Source: Gorsachius magnificus
Lineage: Eukaryota; Chordata; Aves; Pelecaniformes; Ardeidae
Reading direction: 5' to 3'
Length of the DNA stretch: 64,000 nt
Assembly (NCBI GenBank): GCA_034008185.1
Contig: CM067084.1
Span: 64,246,599 to 64,310,598, forward strand
The notes beneath the pieces were generated by a model. That model was not told the DNA's origin. It saw nothing but the letters and a program-made list of their open reading frames with translations, and did no database searches. Below are positions 48,666 to 62,230 of the stretch, one piece after another. Within the stretch, counting starts at the first letter, position 1. Each line of letters begins with the position of its first letter. A program made the position numbers and the translations under genes.

Positions 48666-51120
48666 CACTTTATGAATCAGGTTATGTCCTCTTTATTAAA
48701 CTTTACTGATTTTTTTAAACAGTAATGTATTAGGTGTAAGGAGTAATATATTGATACCTAATGAGGAAAGTTTGTTCACACCTAGATATAAATTTAAAAT
48801 TAATCATATTTCTTCTGTGGCAAGTTTTTCCATTCACATTTAACATGAGATACAAAAAGTGAGCAAGTCGAATATACGGTATGTTAGGATCTTAAAATTA
48901 TGCAATGTTCAGGATATCAGTTTATATGATTTCACTATTCTTCTAGTACTTTTCTGAAAGGATTGTGATCTTCATATATAAGGATCATATGAACTGGATC
49001 AAGATACAGAAGAGGTTTTGTGTGTGAATATCTTCCTTGTAGGTCAGTTATTCTGAGCAAATTGTTGGAGGCAGCGTGGTTGAAGCATCGTGAGATCAGC
49101 CCTTTCCTAAGTTAAAAAGGTTTTGTCCTAATGTTTCTTGGGAAACCTGGATTAATTTTCAGAAGCAAAATTGCTTATTAATTACATAAACAGCAAAATA
49201 AACTCCTCTTCATCAATGTAAGCATTGAAACCTACACCATTAGGGATAAGGTTCAGAGAAGAAATGTGAACGATATGAGCAATCAAAATTATTTACATAA
49301 GAATACCCTGTTTGTTGGGAAATGCTCTTATAGCAGTTAGTACCTCTAACAGGAAAAAAGGCATAGAAGTAATCATATATGTTACTGTGATATGTGGTTG
49401 CCATGTTTCTATATGATTGATATCTGTCAAATCTCCTTGTGTAGGAGCCCTGAGAGCAGCGGTAGTAGAACTTTACAGCTAAAATTGTAATAACTGAGTT
49501 AAATTACTTAAACATTTGATTCCTCTAAAATGTCGAAGCAGCTTCTGATCCTATTTTAATAATCCTGGCTATTGACTACTTCCCATTCAACAGAGCAAAA
49601 CCACGGACACATAGGGAGTTGCTTCTGATATTTACAACTGGTTTTGACAAGGACTGGATATGACTGGAAACAGGGCTGAGGTTACTGGTGGTTGCTCTGA
49701 AATTAGCAGCTGCTGAAGCTGTTTTGTCATCCAGGCTATGATCTGCTGGGAATTTCAACATTTCCACAGTGATGTCCCTCTTCACAGTGTTGTTCATGGA
49801 TGGAAGCAGAGGAATATTCATTTCAGAGGATTCATAATCACTAGCACTTCATACTAGAAATAGCTTGTAATAAACCTAGGGGCTTTTCTGCCATTTTCTT
49901 AAGATCAGTCTTGATGTCAAAGAGAGTTATGCGCAGAATTATGAAGTACGAAAGCAATCATGGACCAATACGTGAAATGATTAGCTTGAGCTGACAGTGT
50001 GCAAAAGAAAAGAGATGATAGAAATTTTAATATTAGCAATTTCAGGCATTCCTTAGAAGTAATTTGTTCAATTAAGTCTTCGTATATTACAAGATAAATT
50101 GAATTAAAACAGCTGTTGAAACAACTACTCAGATGTGTGTGAGTGAGCAGTAGATAGAAATCTTTAACACGGAACTGCAGTGAAGTTTTCCTTGATTAAA
50201 TATTTCTGCTCAAACAGCACAGGCAAGTCATTTGTAGACAGCAGCACATACTGTAGTTGATTTGGAGCTATGCACATGTGAGCACCTCCCCAGGCTGTGC
50301 ATCATGCGTGACTGGTCAGCAGGCCACTACTGGGCAGAATGAATGAGAGGAAAGCTGTTCCCCTTCTGTTTTTTTTTTTTTCATACTAGAAGCCTCAAGT
50401 TCTGGGTACAGTTCTAAAAAACCAGAAATAGGCAGGTAAGAAAAGAAATGTCCTAGCCCACGGAATTCGTAATAGGTGTCTTCAGCCCTTAGTTGTCTGC
50501 TTTAAGCAGTCTGACAGCTCTGAAGCATCCTCTGAAGGCTGGTCCATTGTTGATGAAAAATCTAGTGTTCCCAGGTCAGTGTCTGCTGAAGAGCTCCTTT
50601 TCTCAAGACTAATTGTCACTCTCAATGATGATGTGCTTGTCTAGTGCTTTACATCCATAGACATCAAAGTAGGTAAATGCTGTAACTGCAAATGAAGAGA
50701 TGTCAAAGAAACAGAGGGATAAAGATCACTACAGTCTGTACAGCTACAATCCCTTTTGCAAACTTACTTACATTTTATAATTAACCTTTTTTTTTAAGAA
50801 AGAACAAAAATGTTAGACCCAAGTAAGCAGAGAGCTGATCAGAGAAATCTCAGCTTTCCTCAGCGGTGAGTAGTTGTGGTGCAGTTCATGAACACAAGGG
50901 TCTCATTCCTGCTGCAGTGTGGTTATTAGTTATCTCATAGAGAATGGGACTTTGAATAAATGGAAATTGTCTCATCTACTATGAAATGGAAGAATACTAG
51001 AACCTTATTGGTCAGTTTTACTCATCTGTAATTTTAGGTGATAATCTAGAGAATTTTATGAGAATAACCTGTGTATGAGAAAGAGAAGGGATTCTGATCT
51101 GCTTTATATGTGCTCTTGCC

Positions 51121-51138
51121 TTGAAAGGTTGGACCAGA
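51121..51138 (+). mobile_element. Older CR1 3'-tail fragment, left half (interrupted)
   Basis: The segment GAAAGGTTGGACCAGATG is the start of a typical CR1 3'-terminal motif, which normally continues GATC..TGGAGGTCCCTTCCAACC. Here it is interrupted by another CR1 and resumes at 51598. The left half is too short to assign a subfamily, and its own 5' end is uncertain (it could start a little before 51121). Confidence 0.55.
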
Positions 51139-51144
51139 TGATCC
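51139..51144. repeat. Direct repeat TGATCC, left copy at nested CR1
   Basis: Six bases immediately before the younger CR1, repeated exactly at 51592-51597 after it. This can be read as a short target duplication, or as partial microhomology: CR1 itself has TCC at the equivalent internal position. Confidence 0.6.
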
Positions 51145-51591
51145 AGAGGAGAGCAACAAAGCTGTTGAGGGGTCTGGAGCACAAGTCTTATGAGGAGCAG
51201 CTGAGAGAACTGGGATTGTTTAGTCTGGAGAAGAGGAGGCTGAGGGGAGACCTGATCGCCCTCTCCAACTGCCTGAAAGGAGGCTGTAGTAATGCGAGTG
51301 TTGATCTCTTTTGCTCAGTAACGGGCGATAGGATGAGGGGAAATGGCCTGAAGTTGCGTCAGGGCAGGTTTTGTTTAGACATTAGGAAAAAAATTTTCAC
51401 TGAAAGGGTTTTCAAGCATTGGAACGGGCTGCCCAGGGACGTGGTTGAGTCCCCATCCCTGGAGGTATTTAAAACACAGGTAGACGAGGTGCTTAGGGAC
51501 ATGGTTTAGTGGTGGGATGGCAGTGTTAGGTTAACGGTTGGACTTGATGATCTTAAAGGTTTTTTCCAACCTAAACGATTCTATGATTCTG
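51145..51591 (+). mobile_element. CR1 LINE fragment (younger, inserted in older CR1 tail)
   Basis: A 5'-truncated CR1 non-LTR retrotransposon, about 450 bases. It carries the last ~120 codons of ORF2 without an internal stop or frameshift ([19 protein letters not shown] through [10 protein letters not shown]) to TAG at 51507-51509. The CR1 3' UTR follows, with GGTTGGACTTGATGATCTT, TTCCAACCT and the terminal ATTCTATG-type repeats. It is the same subfamily as the element at 13160-14640. The hexamer TGATCC lies on both sides (51139-51144, 51592-51597). The open frame suggests a fairly recent insertion, but the fragment cannot encode a working enzyme. Confidence 0.92.
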
Positions 51592-51597
51592 TGATCC
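51592..51597. repeat. Direct repeat TGATCC, right copy at nested CR1
   Basis: Right-hand partner of the TGATCC at 51139-51144. It lies between the terminal ATTCTG of the younger CR1 and the resumed older CR1 tail. Confidence 0.6.
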
Positions 51598-51650
51598 TTG
51601 GAGGTCCCTTCCAACCTGGTTTTCTATGATTCTACGATGATTCTATGATC
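51598..51650 (+). mobile_element. Older CR1 3'-tail fragment, right half
   Basis: TTGGAGGTCCCTTCCAACC followed by imperfect TTCTATGAT repeats is a CR1 3' terminus of a different subfamily from the element just upstream, which ends in CTTAAAGGTTTTTTCCAACC. Joined in register with 51121-51144 it would make one ordinary CR1 tail. Confidence 0.8.
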
Positions 51651-54600
51651 TATCCTAAAGAGACAACTTCTGATATTTACTTTGCCTACTTCCTACTGGC
51701 TACTCAATATAGAATTTATATTTTCAAAGTATGTGTTTTATTTATTTGCTTTGAATAAGTAAACGTTACATACCTACTGCCAAAGAGCCACTGTAAGCAA
51801 AGGAAAATTATATACCACACAGTGTTTGCCTGTCACTGTGAATGCCTTTACTTTTACATATTCTCCACAAGGCTGAATTACCTGTTAATCAAAATCTATA
51901 AATGCCCTCTAGTTACATTTATTGACTCTCTTTTTTGACTCTTTCAGTATCTTAGCTATCGGTAAATGTGGGTGGTACAAATCAAAATATGCACAATTTC
52001 TACCAAGTTTTGAGAACTTCCATTACTTTTCAGTACTTAAGGCTGAAATAGGAAAAAGAAAAAAAAATGTCTTTTTTAATTATCAAAAACCAATAAAACT
52101 GAATTGATGTTATGGATTTTTTTAAGCAAGATATTTAAAGCCAATGAGTTTCATGGTCTACTGAGTAGAAGAGTAAACATTTTCTAAGAACACAGTTCTG
52201 TCAATGATTAGGGGAAAAATGGCATACTGAACTTGGTATGCAGAAGAAAATAACCTGAATAGTGAAACCAGGTGTACCCATTCTGTTTAGAAGTATATTA
52301 GTGCCAATAATACTTTCTGCACTTTTTTTTTCTGTAGAATCCAAAATGTTTTACACAGTAAATAACATTATCTTCTGATGTATGCAAATATATCAGGAAA
52401 ATGAAGCCAGAGAGCAGTAAATTGCACAAGTTGATACATGAAGTAAAAAGGAGTTGTCAGATCATATGCTTTAAATTCCTGTATGCCACGGGGCAATAAC
52501 TTCCATCCATTGGCTTTCTTGATGAACCCTATAGCATGTTTAGACTAAACCATGAAATGCATTTGGTGAAAGGAGAGACCAAGTGAGCACAAGTGATCTT
52601 TTTTATTTGGGATCTATGCGCTAAGGTCAGTGATATTCTCAAATTGTGAAAGTTTTAGGCTTTCTGAAGTTAGGTGGGGTCAATCCAAAACCTTGACATG
52701 TTCTGAAGATGACAAGGGAAGAAGGAGTAATCACTTCATTTCACAATTTCTTCCTTATTGCTATTGTTAAAGAACAGTGTCTGATTCAATTTTTTTCCCC
52801 TTATCTTCACCTAGTGAGTCATGTTTGTTTCTCTGCATCATTCCGAGATTTATCCTTCCTTTTAAGTAGGCAGTACATGTTTTCTGGACATTAGCTCTGT
52901 GTCAGTCACTTGGGATGTGTCTCAGAAATCCGGAAGATCAACTGCACTTGCTATATCATCTCTATGATGCTATCCTTGTCAATATGCTTCCTTTTCTTCC
53001 TAATGCATTTTAGAAATAACCAACCCAAATATAAACTCTGAAAGTTTATCCCCAGCTCTTTAGGCCTTTCAGTAATGGATTTTCTCCTTTGCCTTCAGTT
53101 TCCTGTGTAAGTTTTCTATCATTGTAATTCATTCTGATTGTTATTTCCCTTTTTTCCATGTGTTTGCTATTAGTCTCACATTTATAACTAATCTAGCTAC
53201 TGTACCTCAGAAGGAAAATGAGGTTTTAACCAAAACGTCTCTCTTTATTGCTGAATTGCAACATTTTGGCAATCTAATGCATCTTAGTATAGAATTCCTA
53301 ATTTTTATTATATGTTTCTGTCTGATATTCTCATGACTCAAAGTATTCCTCAGCTTCAGAAAGTCAGGCTTTTTGACACACGAGGGATGTATGGATTTAG
53401 ATATATTAGATACACTCACTTTGAATTCAGACTGTGTTCATTTTTCTCACGTACAATGCCAAGAGGTGCTCGCTTTGGCCCTTATGCCCGTATGTTAACT
53501 TCCAGTCGAGTTTTGACCTCGTGTCTTTCTAGTTTAAGGATATTTAAAATACAAATTATATAATATTTAGCTTTATGTGTCTTTTAGTAGAAAATAGTAA
53601 CCCCAAATTTTAAGAACTTTTATTTCATGTGTTTTCAAGCTGGTGTCTCCCTAACATCACAGATGACATACATCATTGTATTCTGTAGTTTGATAGGATT
53701 GCTGTGAAAACCCTTACTGGCTTTTGGTAGGTCCTTGCATTGCTGTGATAAGCTTTGCATTCTGATTAATTCAGTATGCTAGTTGCTTTGGCTAATCTCT
53801 GACCAATATACTATCTTCTGCTCCATGATCCGATTGAGGTAGACCCATGTGAATCAACATCACAATAATCACATTAAAAATGGCTTATTTCCAGTTATTT
53901 TACCTTCTCATGCTCTCGCTTGTGGAGTAAGAAAGATTAGTTGAATTTTCCCGGGTTTTTTTTTCAGTTGCCTGATCAGGTCAGTTAAATTTGCTAAATC
54001 GTTTTAGTCCTATGTGTTCTTATATCAAAGGTGAAAGATTAAGCAGCATCACTGAAAGTGTAGTAGAAAGCCTTATTATTTAGTGTTATACTTTGTCATG
54101 TTGCCCTGTGAGTCCTTCCTGAATTCTCTGCCCAAATTTCTTCATATAAAATTACAAATTATTATATATCTTCTTAAGGTAATAAAGAAGATCTTGTGGT
54201 TTAGATATTTTTTTTCTTTTTGTAGGAGACTTCTACCTTTAGCTATCTGACCTGTTTCTCTGGTAGCTATTGATGAATTGTTCAGCACCTGCTAGAAAAT
54301 TCAGTGCAGTCAGGCTCAATGCTGCCTAAATCTAATGAGGCTGATGATTTAATCTGATATAACATCTCTGGATTTGATTTCTGCAGTCATATTCCCCAGT
54401 GGTATCTCTAGAAGTAATTTCTGATTGTAGTTGTCCAATCTTTATTTCTGATAGTTCTTACTGTCATCTTCTGATAACACTACAGAAGCATTAATATATA
54501 TGCTTCTCCAGGCAGATTTTCTTTTTTGGATCAATAGTCCAAAAATTATTCTTCTTCAAACAGACAGATAAAACTTGGATCATCCAAAGCAGGCCACAAC

Positions 54601-57600
54601 AGCTATCTTCTCATTGTTGATAATAAAAGATAATGGAAAAAAAAAAGAGATTAAATTAGGTGAATACCCATTTATTAATGAGATATTTATTTACCAGTAG
54701 TTATATCAAAGTTGTTGTAGGAAATATTGTGTACTTTTACATAGAGGAAGTACGATTGTGTTTAATACTCATTGCTAACAACAAATTCTATACAAAAAAT
54801 TCCAATATAAACCTGTATGTCAGAAACAGAAAAGAGGAAGGGTTGTTGAAGTGAATTGTTTAGAACATGAAGGAAGATATCTTCACTGGATATATTCATT
54901 ATGATAATATGTAACACTCAGCAAATTTGTAGCTATGTCAGCATAGACTCTTGTACTCCAGGGTCTACCCCTCCATCAGGAAGGTTTGATATGGAGGTAT
55001 TGGCATAGACCTGATCCATCTTCTCCTATACTTTGAGTAAATCTCATTTGGTTTCACCTTTTATGACAAACTTCACTTCCAAATTATGTTTTGTATAAAG
55101 AGCTTTATTTCAGTAACTCTGTTGGAGGGTTATTTGGTCCTGTTTTTTTGGTCCCTCTATTACCCTTTTCCACCAGAGCAACAGCTCAGAGTTCAGTGAT
55201 GGCTTGCTGTGGCAAAGGCAATCATGCCATTACATATGCAGCTAAGATGTTACATAATAATGTGATGAAATCATTGATGGGCTTGACCAAATATAAAGAT
55301 ACGAGTTTCTGTGCATGTGTGTGGTGAGAGGGGAGAGAAGTAGTTCTGGAGAAGGTCCTAATGACCCACCACCCAAAACTGTAAGATATATTACTTTCAA
55401 GGTGAAGAAAAAGATCAATTATGTGCACTATGTAAGGAGTGTCAGCCTCACAGTTGCATGAATATTTGCTGGGACACTTATAAAAAGAGATGCCTTTTGT
55501 GCCCCTTACATTATTCATACTCTGTCTCTCTGGCTTAGCACAAATGAATAATTGATAAGAATTGGTAAGAGACCTCTTCTTGTAGAAACTCCTCTTCTAG
55601 CTGAGTCCTCAAGAATGCCATTTTTCTACCTAAACTATCCAATTTACATAAGTAGTTGTAGGCAATACGTATACTTTTGAATACTTCAGCTCATAGGTTA
55701 GCATTGTGCCTATATTATAGTATTGTCAAAACCCTGTTGTTATGAAGATTTGCATTTTCTTGAAAAACAGTCTGAGTCCACTAATGCATTATAAGGACAC
55801 ATATTAAAACATTATTATTAGCTGATTTACAAATATTTCAAAGCTAATGTAATACATTTCAAGGTTAATTGCTACTATTATCTCCATTTAGAAAACCCTA
55901 TGCTCTTGTATTAAGGATAAATTATTGTACAAGTATGTGTATATATCTGCTGTATGCAATAGGAGTATTGGAGTAATTTTATCAAAAACTTTCTTTAACA
56001 CCTTGACTGATAAGGTGAGAGAGCACATCACGTCAGTGAGGCCCAGAAATGAACTATTGTCCCCTCCCATCCTGCTTTTCAAAAGGCCTTTTCAGAAGAT
56101 CAGACATCTTGGAGCTCACATGTTATTTGTTGCTTATCAGACCCATTTTCTTGGAAAATACCTTCTCAAGAATTTCAAATGCAGCAACCAAGCTATCTTC
56201 AAGTCGATCTGTTCTTTTGGTAGCAGAAGCTCATACTCAATCAGCGTTTTTTCTAACTGTGCCTCTACCAAGTGATGGGGTATCTGTAGGTCACCACGAA
56301 AGACAATTGCTGCTGGTGGAAAAAAAAATCTTCTATATACAGCCACCTTTTGCCTGTGTCTGAGGAGCTTTCAGCAACAACAGAAACAAGACACAGCCTG
56401 CATAAGTTTCTCTGATGGTTGCAGCCCATGCTTACCTGTTGCGCTTAAAAAGCAGGCAGAGATTTATCTTGTAGTGCATGTATAATGAACTTGATATTAC
56501 TGGAAAGCCCAAATTTGTGCAGATAATCCATAATGCTCATGTGCAGTAACTCTGTTTCTTTGGAAGGTAAGACCATATTCTGCTACTATAGGAGGGTGTA
56601 ATCTGTCTACTTGGAAAGTAATCTATCAGCTGAGTAAAATCCTTGACTACTTTTTCATTAGAAAGGACTTTTTTTCACACTGAGTCAAATTTTATTTAGC
56701 CTTAGGATATACATATTGAATATTTAAAATATATTACCACGCCATCTGAGTTGCCTCCTTTGAAGTCTGAGATTTAAATTTATATTTGCAAGACAGCAAG
56801 TACCTGTACTCTCCAAAAAAAATGTTTGGCACTGAGCACCTAGCAAGATCCCAAGGATAGGAGGTAAATTGGAGGTCTGCCTTGCTTCATTTGTGACTTG
56901 CAGCTGGTGCTAAAAGGAATTTCACACAGTTTGAGTTTTCTAAATTGTTAATATATTTGAACAAAAATGACTTTAATATGTTCATTATATGTATTTTATA
57001 CAACATCAATCTAGATTGTTTTAATAACTTTAAGATGTCTAAGACCTATTGTACAAGTAAAAGTCCTGCTCTTACACAAATGTGGCAATGTAAATGCTAT
57101 GCTTGAAAACTGGGATTTGAAGACAAGTTAGAGCTCTTTCCCTCTTACTCATAGTCACAAAGCTCAGAGTTCACATTCTGGCAAATTTTAAGTCTGGATA
57201 AGTAATTTGAGGTGAATCAGGTTACCAGAACATGAGTAATTGTTTTCAGAAGTAGAGATGTATAACTGAAGGCAGGGTATGATGCTGAAATTGTTGTTTA
57301 GCAAGTTGGCAATTGAGATATAATAAAATGTAGTTAATTTGCTGACAATTAAAATTGCTGTAATAGTTCAGCAATGATAAAAATGTCATTAAGACAGGAA
57401 GGAATTTCAGTCAGCTCAGGTGCTGACCCATTCAGTGAGAAGACATCACCTTTGAGTGATCGTTCCAAAAATCCTAACAATCTGCTAAAAGTCATACTTT
57501 AAATGTTACTTATTTTTCTCTTTGCTTCCGTACCATTCTCTGACAGGACTATTTTAAGAAGCATTCGCTTTCTGAATGCTAGAATTTTTTGACTGAACCA

Positions 57601-59998
57601 ATAATTAATAGACCTAAAACATTCCTATTTAAAAAGTAATCTCACTGTAAAAACCCAAGTTAAAGATTCATCACATCCTTTGACAAGCTGGCCCAGCATT
57701 TAATTGCTTTCAGTGCTAGAAGTGTGTGTCCGCTTTTGGCTTTTGTTGCTGTTTAGCTCAAGAGCTACTCATGCAATACCTTTGCCTATTCTTTGCATGA
57801 TTTAAAATACTGTGTAGCATCAGATATCTTTAATCTTTGTAGATTAATTTTTAATCTGTTTTTAGGAGCTTCTTTACCCTCTTCTCTTAAAAACTAAGTA
57901 AGTAAAACTATTTTAGCACTTTTACCATTTGCTTTCTGGATTAAAAAAAAAGTTTTATTGTTCTTTTCTGAACCTTTTTCAGTTTTTAATAAACTTCTTA
58001 GGGGATTGATAATTCAAATTGGACACAAGATTCACAAGTGTTCTTAGACAGGTCAGAGTTAAGAGGTAATATACCTGCCTTACCCATACTTGATAATTTA
58101 CCACTAATGCATCTAAGCATTAATTAGCTCATCTTATACTTTCATGTAAAATAGAGATATTCACCTTAGTGATTCTACACAGAACTAAAGGCAAGGGTGA
58201 ATTCCTATCTTTTTCATTAGAAGAATTCATTAGAAAATCTTTGGTAATTTTATTTTTTTCCTTTGAAATAACCATATTAAATATGTGACCTTCTGTTGTG
58301 AAGCCTGGTATGGATTAGTACAAGTGTTTCACCTCCTGTGGTTTTGTTCATCTTAAATTAGCCTATCATAAACAGTGAAATAGCATGTTGAATTAGGAGT
58401 GCTGCTTCAGAACTGTTCCATTTGTTACTGGGTTATCAAACTAACTTTTAGAAAAGATAATCTGCAGTTACTTGTCTTTATAAAATATAGGTGAGTATAA
58501 AGATGTATTTTTTTTTCCTCTTTGGAAGATCCCCATTCCTCCCATTTTTAACTTTTTTATTTCCTCTTAAAGATTTATCACTCTGGGAACTTTCTTTCTG
58601 ATTATAAGCCTTCAGTATCACTACTCTTAGTTTATGAAGAGATATTTTTGCAGTCATGAAAAATAATAAAATGTAATTTTTCATGCACACATTTTTATTT
58701 TTTTAACATTTTGTAGTGTTTTAAAAGTTTTTAAGTTCTGTAGCGAATATTTTTTGCAGTGGTGAAGTAACAAATTCAATATTGGTATATTTTCTATATT
58801 CGCTAACATTTTTAAACATCACTGTGTTTAGACATCAGGAAGTATAGAAGTATAGTTCCAAGTACCATGCTCAATGCCTTGTGCTATCAGTATCACGTCT
58901 CAGATTAAGGCAGATTTCTTTTTTTCTTTGGGAAGTGGGGAGCTTTTTCTATTATAGTTGAAGAATACTAATGAAACTTTTTCTTATCCTAGTATTAAAT
59001 GTTTTCCATTGTTTAAAATATGACGGTCTCAGTAACCAAGTACATGGTTATTTGGATGTAGTTGAAACTAATTACAGTCTTGACCTCATCCTGTTTCATG
59101 GAAGTGAGCTGTAATTGGCAAGTAATTCAAGACCTTGAGCACTGCCCTTGCCAGGCAGATACGAGGTGAAAAACATCCCCACTCATCCATCAGATAGCTT
59201 GTCAGTGTAAGGTCTTTTCTCAAATAATCACTGAAGGGAATGATTACCTCTCTCCAAGTCGACCACAGGTTCAGCCTTACCTGGTTTGGACTCAGGTATT
59301 TTTCAGCAGTGGACAAAGCTGTGAGCAGCTGTCCTAGCGAATGGCGAAATTCTACAGGTGGTGAATCAATGCAGTTTGCAACTGTGTTTCATATTGCCAT
59401 AATCTTAAGGATAAATCACTATTACCGAGTCCTTGTGCTCATGGAGGAAACGCATTTCTTTTCTAGTCCTGTGACATCTTGCTTTAAGGGTAAGGGAAGT
59501 GTGGGCAATAGTCCCACAGAAATAAAAGCGTATGCTTTGGTATCCCTTCATGCTGTGATCTTTTAGGAGTTAAATCCTCATTATACCCACAAACTTCTTC
59601 AGCATCTGTAGAAATGCTGGGATTTTCCTGACTCAAGCTGTGAGAGTGTTTCCCTCTAATTGAAAAAGGCCTTCGTAAAGATTGTACCATCAGACATCAC
59701 TTAACATTGATAATGCAGAGGTCCATTGCGTCCTGTCTTCCACTCTTGTCCACTTCACTCAACACTTAAGAATCAAGCCTCTTTGGGTTTTTTTTTCCAT
59801 GCTCTCATGACATCTTGAGAACCCCTAATGACTCCAGAGCCTCTCTACATGCACCTGTAGTTTTCATTTGCATTTCAGAATGAAAATGCATTTGTAGTTG
59901 CATTCATGATTCAAGTCCCCTGAATTTCACTTTTACTACCTCTGTACAGATACTCACTGGTGTCAAGAGCAGAAGAAAAGGGATGTGTGGATAATACC

Positions 59999-60069
59999 CA
60001 GTAAACAAACCCACAACTTCTTTTTTTTTTTTTTTGGTCTTTTTAATCTCTTTTTCTTTCTTTTTCTAT
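59999..60069. repeat. T-rich polypyrimidine tract
   Basis: A poly(T) run of about 15 followed by CTTTTT-type repeats over about 50 bases, ending TATTAAAG. Confidence 0.75.
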
Positions 60070-62077
60070 TAAAGTAAATTTATTTGAGAAATTGAGGGCA
60101 TCCGTGAAATAGAAAGATTGGATGTTCTCACCTTTTGGTAACTGGCTTTCATGTCTCTGTACAAAAGGGTGGGAATAGTGTCAGACTCTAGGAAAATGAA
60201 CATCTGTGCCCTTGGGTATATGTGATTATTATTTCTTTTTCTTCTCCACCACTTATCCTATCTTTCTCCAGGGATGCTTCCACAAGCAGGATTTAGGTAG
60301 TATTCCAGTCCTAGGAACCAAATCCCCTCTCACTTCAGGAGGAAGGGCATTTACAGCAGACACTTTCAGGTGCCAAACAGGATCCACCTTGGGCCTAAAA
60401 AAGATCAATATTTTTATTTTGAAATTTAAGTCTGAGATGATGGTACTGACAGTTACAAGTCCATTGCTTGAGGAAATAGCTGGTTTTAATATATGAACAA
60501 CTTCTCTCACATACTATACGTTGTAATATAATAAAGTTTAGGAAATACCTTCAGTTTATGATGGGCCTTACCATTTGTGTCTTCCATGTCTCCAAGTGAC
60601 TTCACCAGTGCTCTGGAAGTATGATTCAGATGGAAAGAGTTGACAGTTTCCTGGTGAAAGTCAAAAAGGTTACAGGAGCTCTCTATACTGTTAGTACAAT
60701 ATTACTAGTAAGATTGCTTCATTACTATTACTAGTTAGAATGCTTCATGAACTTTCCTACAGCTGGATGCCACACGTCTCGGGACAATTTTCAAATGCTG
60801 AAAGATCCTAAACCATCTAGGAGTATCAAGGTTGTAATGGTTTAACTAGCTTCATGGGGTTGTACTGCGACATATTCTAAGGTTATGCTCTATAACACAT
60901 TGTATGTGCACTGCATGTAATTGTGACTCCAGCTTTATTGTGTCATAAAAATTTTGGGAGTCTGTGTATCCCTGCTGCTCTTGACAATTACTTAATTTAT
61001 ACACTGGCAGAATGTCAGCACTTGGAATTATTTAAGTGGCAATTTTCTTTCAAATTCAGTCATTTACTTCCAATCCTAAACTCTTTTTTTTGGACTAAGA
61101 AACTTAATTTGGCAGGCCCTTGAGAAATCCCGCCTACATTTTGCAGGGCTTCAGCATGTGTAAACTTCATATTCTGTCAGGTAGCACCAACAACATGGAA
61201 TGTTTCCTTAAGGAATTCATGCCCTACACCCTCTTAGCTTGCTCCAGTGTGGTGGATGTGGTGGAACAAAGATAGCAGTAACCCTGCAGTGAATTTGTGT
61301 CCTGACAGTCACTTCAAAGAGAAAGAAAGGTTATTTAGCAGTACAGGTAAGCAAGTAAGAATTTTTTTGTTCCTCAGACATTTGAAGATGTAACTGAGGT
61401 TCAGCTAGAAATCCTCCAAAGTGTAACAAGCAGATGGATTTAGGGAACACAGCTTGCTAAATCACTGTTCAGTATTAATCCATTAGCCTATGGCTGCCTG
61501 CTTGATGTGGCAAAGACTTTAACAATATAGATAATGACATCCGTAATGCATTTGGAAATGCATCCAAAATAGTTACATTTGGGATAGTGGCTTTGTATAC
61601 TTACTGTTTAGAGTAACTAAGTAACTTAGAGTTGAGATACGCGTTTGCAAAATCCGGTCTCCTCTGAGCCTCCTTTGTGGTTTATCTACTGCAATTTGCA
61701 GTTGTTTTGTTTAGGTCTATGAGCAATGATATTTTCCCTGTGCTTTCCTTCGAGATCCTAGCTCTGTGTTTGCTGTAGTATAAATCTTGATGGTTTGTAC
61801 CTTACATCACGTCTGTTCTGGCTGTCCAGTTTAAAGAACACTTCCATAACCTGACTTACCAGTTTTTGTATCCTGCAGCCTCGCAAGGACTGCAGCCTTT
61901 TGCTACACCAGATATGGTTCAAGCACAAATCATTCTCTAATACAGGGTTTAACTAGTTTTATTCTGAGATGACCTCTGATGGTTTTATCTGCTGTACTTT
62001 CACAGCCATAGTCACATGAATATGATCACTGGACTTTTTGTTTGATTTTCCTTGTGTTTACCTATAACATTTATTTT

Positions 62078-62111
62078 GGGCAATAATTGCCCACAATTTG
62101 GCAATAATTGC
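62078..62111. repeat. Palindrome GGGCAATAATTGCCC plus partial direct copy
   Basis: 62078-62092 is a perfect inverted repeat about one central A. Eight bases later the same core, GGCAATAATTGC, recurs at 62100-62111. The pair lies about 120 bases before the CR1 at 62231. No known binding site is recognised with certainty; the core resembles an ATTGCC-type half-site. Confidence 0.6.
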
Positions 62112-62230
62112 TTAATGACAGGAAGATTGCCCACTGCTGATCATCTGGGAGCAAATGTGTGTAGAACAGAAACTGGTGATGGAGTGCATAGGCAGAACAG
62201 GTTTCCTTTCCACAGACTCTTTTAACAGAA

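Larger units (their letters stand above)
45444..51120 (+). other. KCNIP4: Presumed KCNIP4 intron 1 (KIS isoform), no exon seen
   Basis: AT-rich sequence after the KIS donor with no recognisable coding exon on either strand. It contains a CpG-rich shoulder to about 45590, an AATAAA at 45622-45627, a long T tract followed by CAG near 47674-47701 (acceptor-like, with nothing recognisable after it) and the tandem duplication at 48228-48665. No EF-hand coding sequence (D-x-D-x-D-G loops) was found. Calling it intron rests on the donor at 45438 and on the known size of KCNIP4. Confidence 0.75.
51651..62230. other. Presumed intronic stretch, nothing coding recognised
   Basis: About 10.6 kb of AT-rich DNA with no recognisable exon, RNA gene or intact mobile element. 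The longest open frames are about 116 codons, as expected by chance. T-rich tracts occur around 54214-54224 and 60020-60069. A 15-base perfect palindrome is at 62078-62092. Confidence 0.7.
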
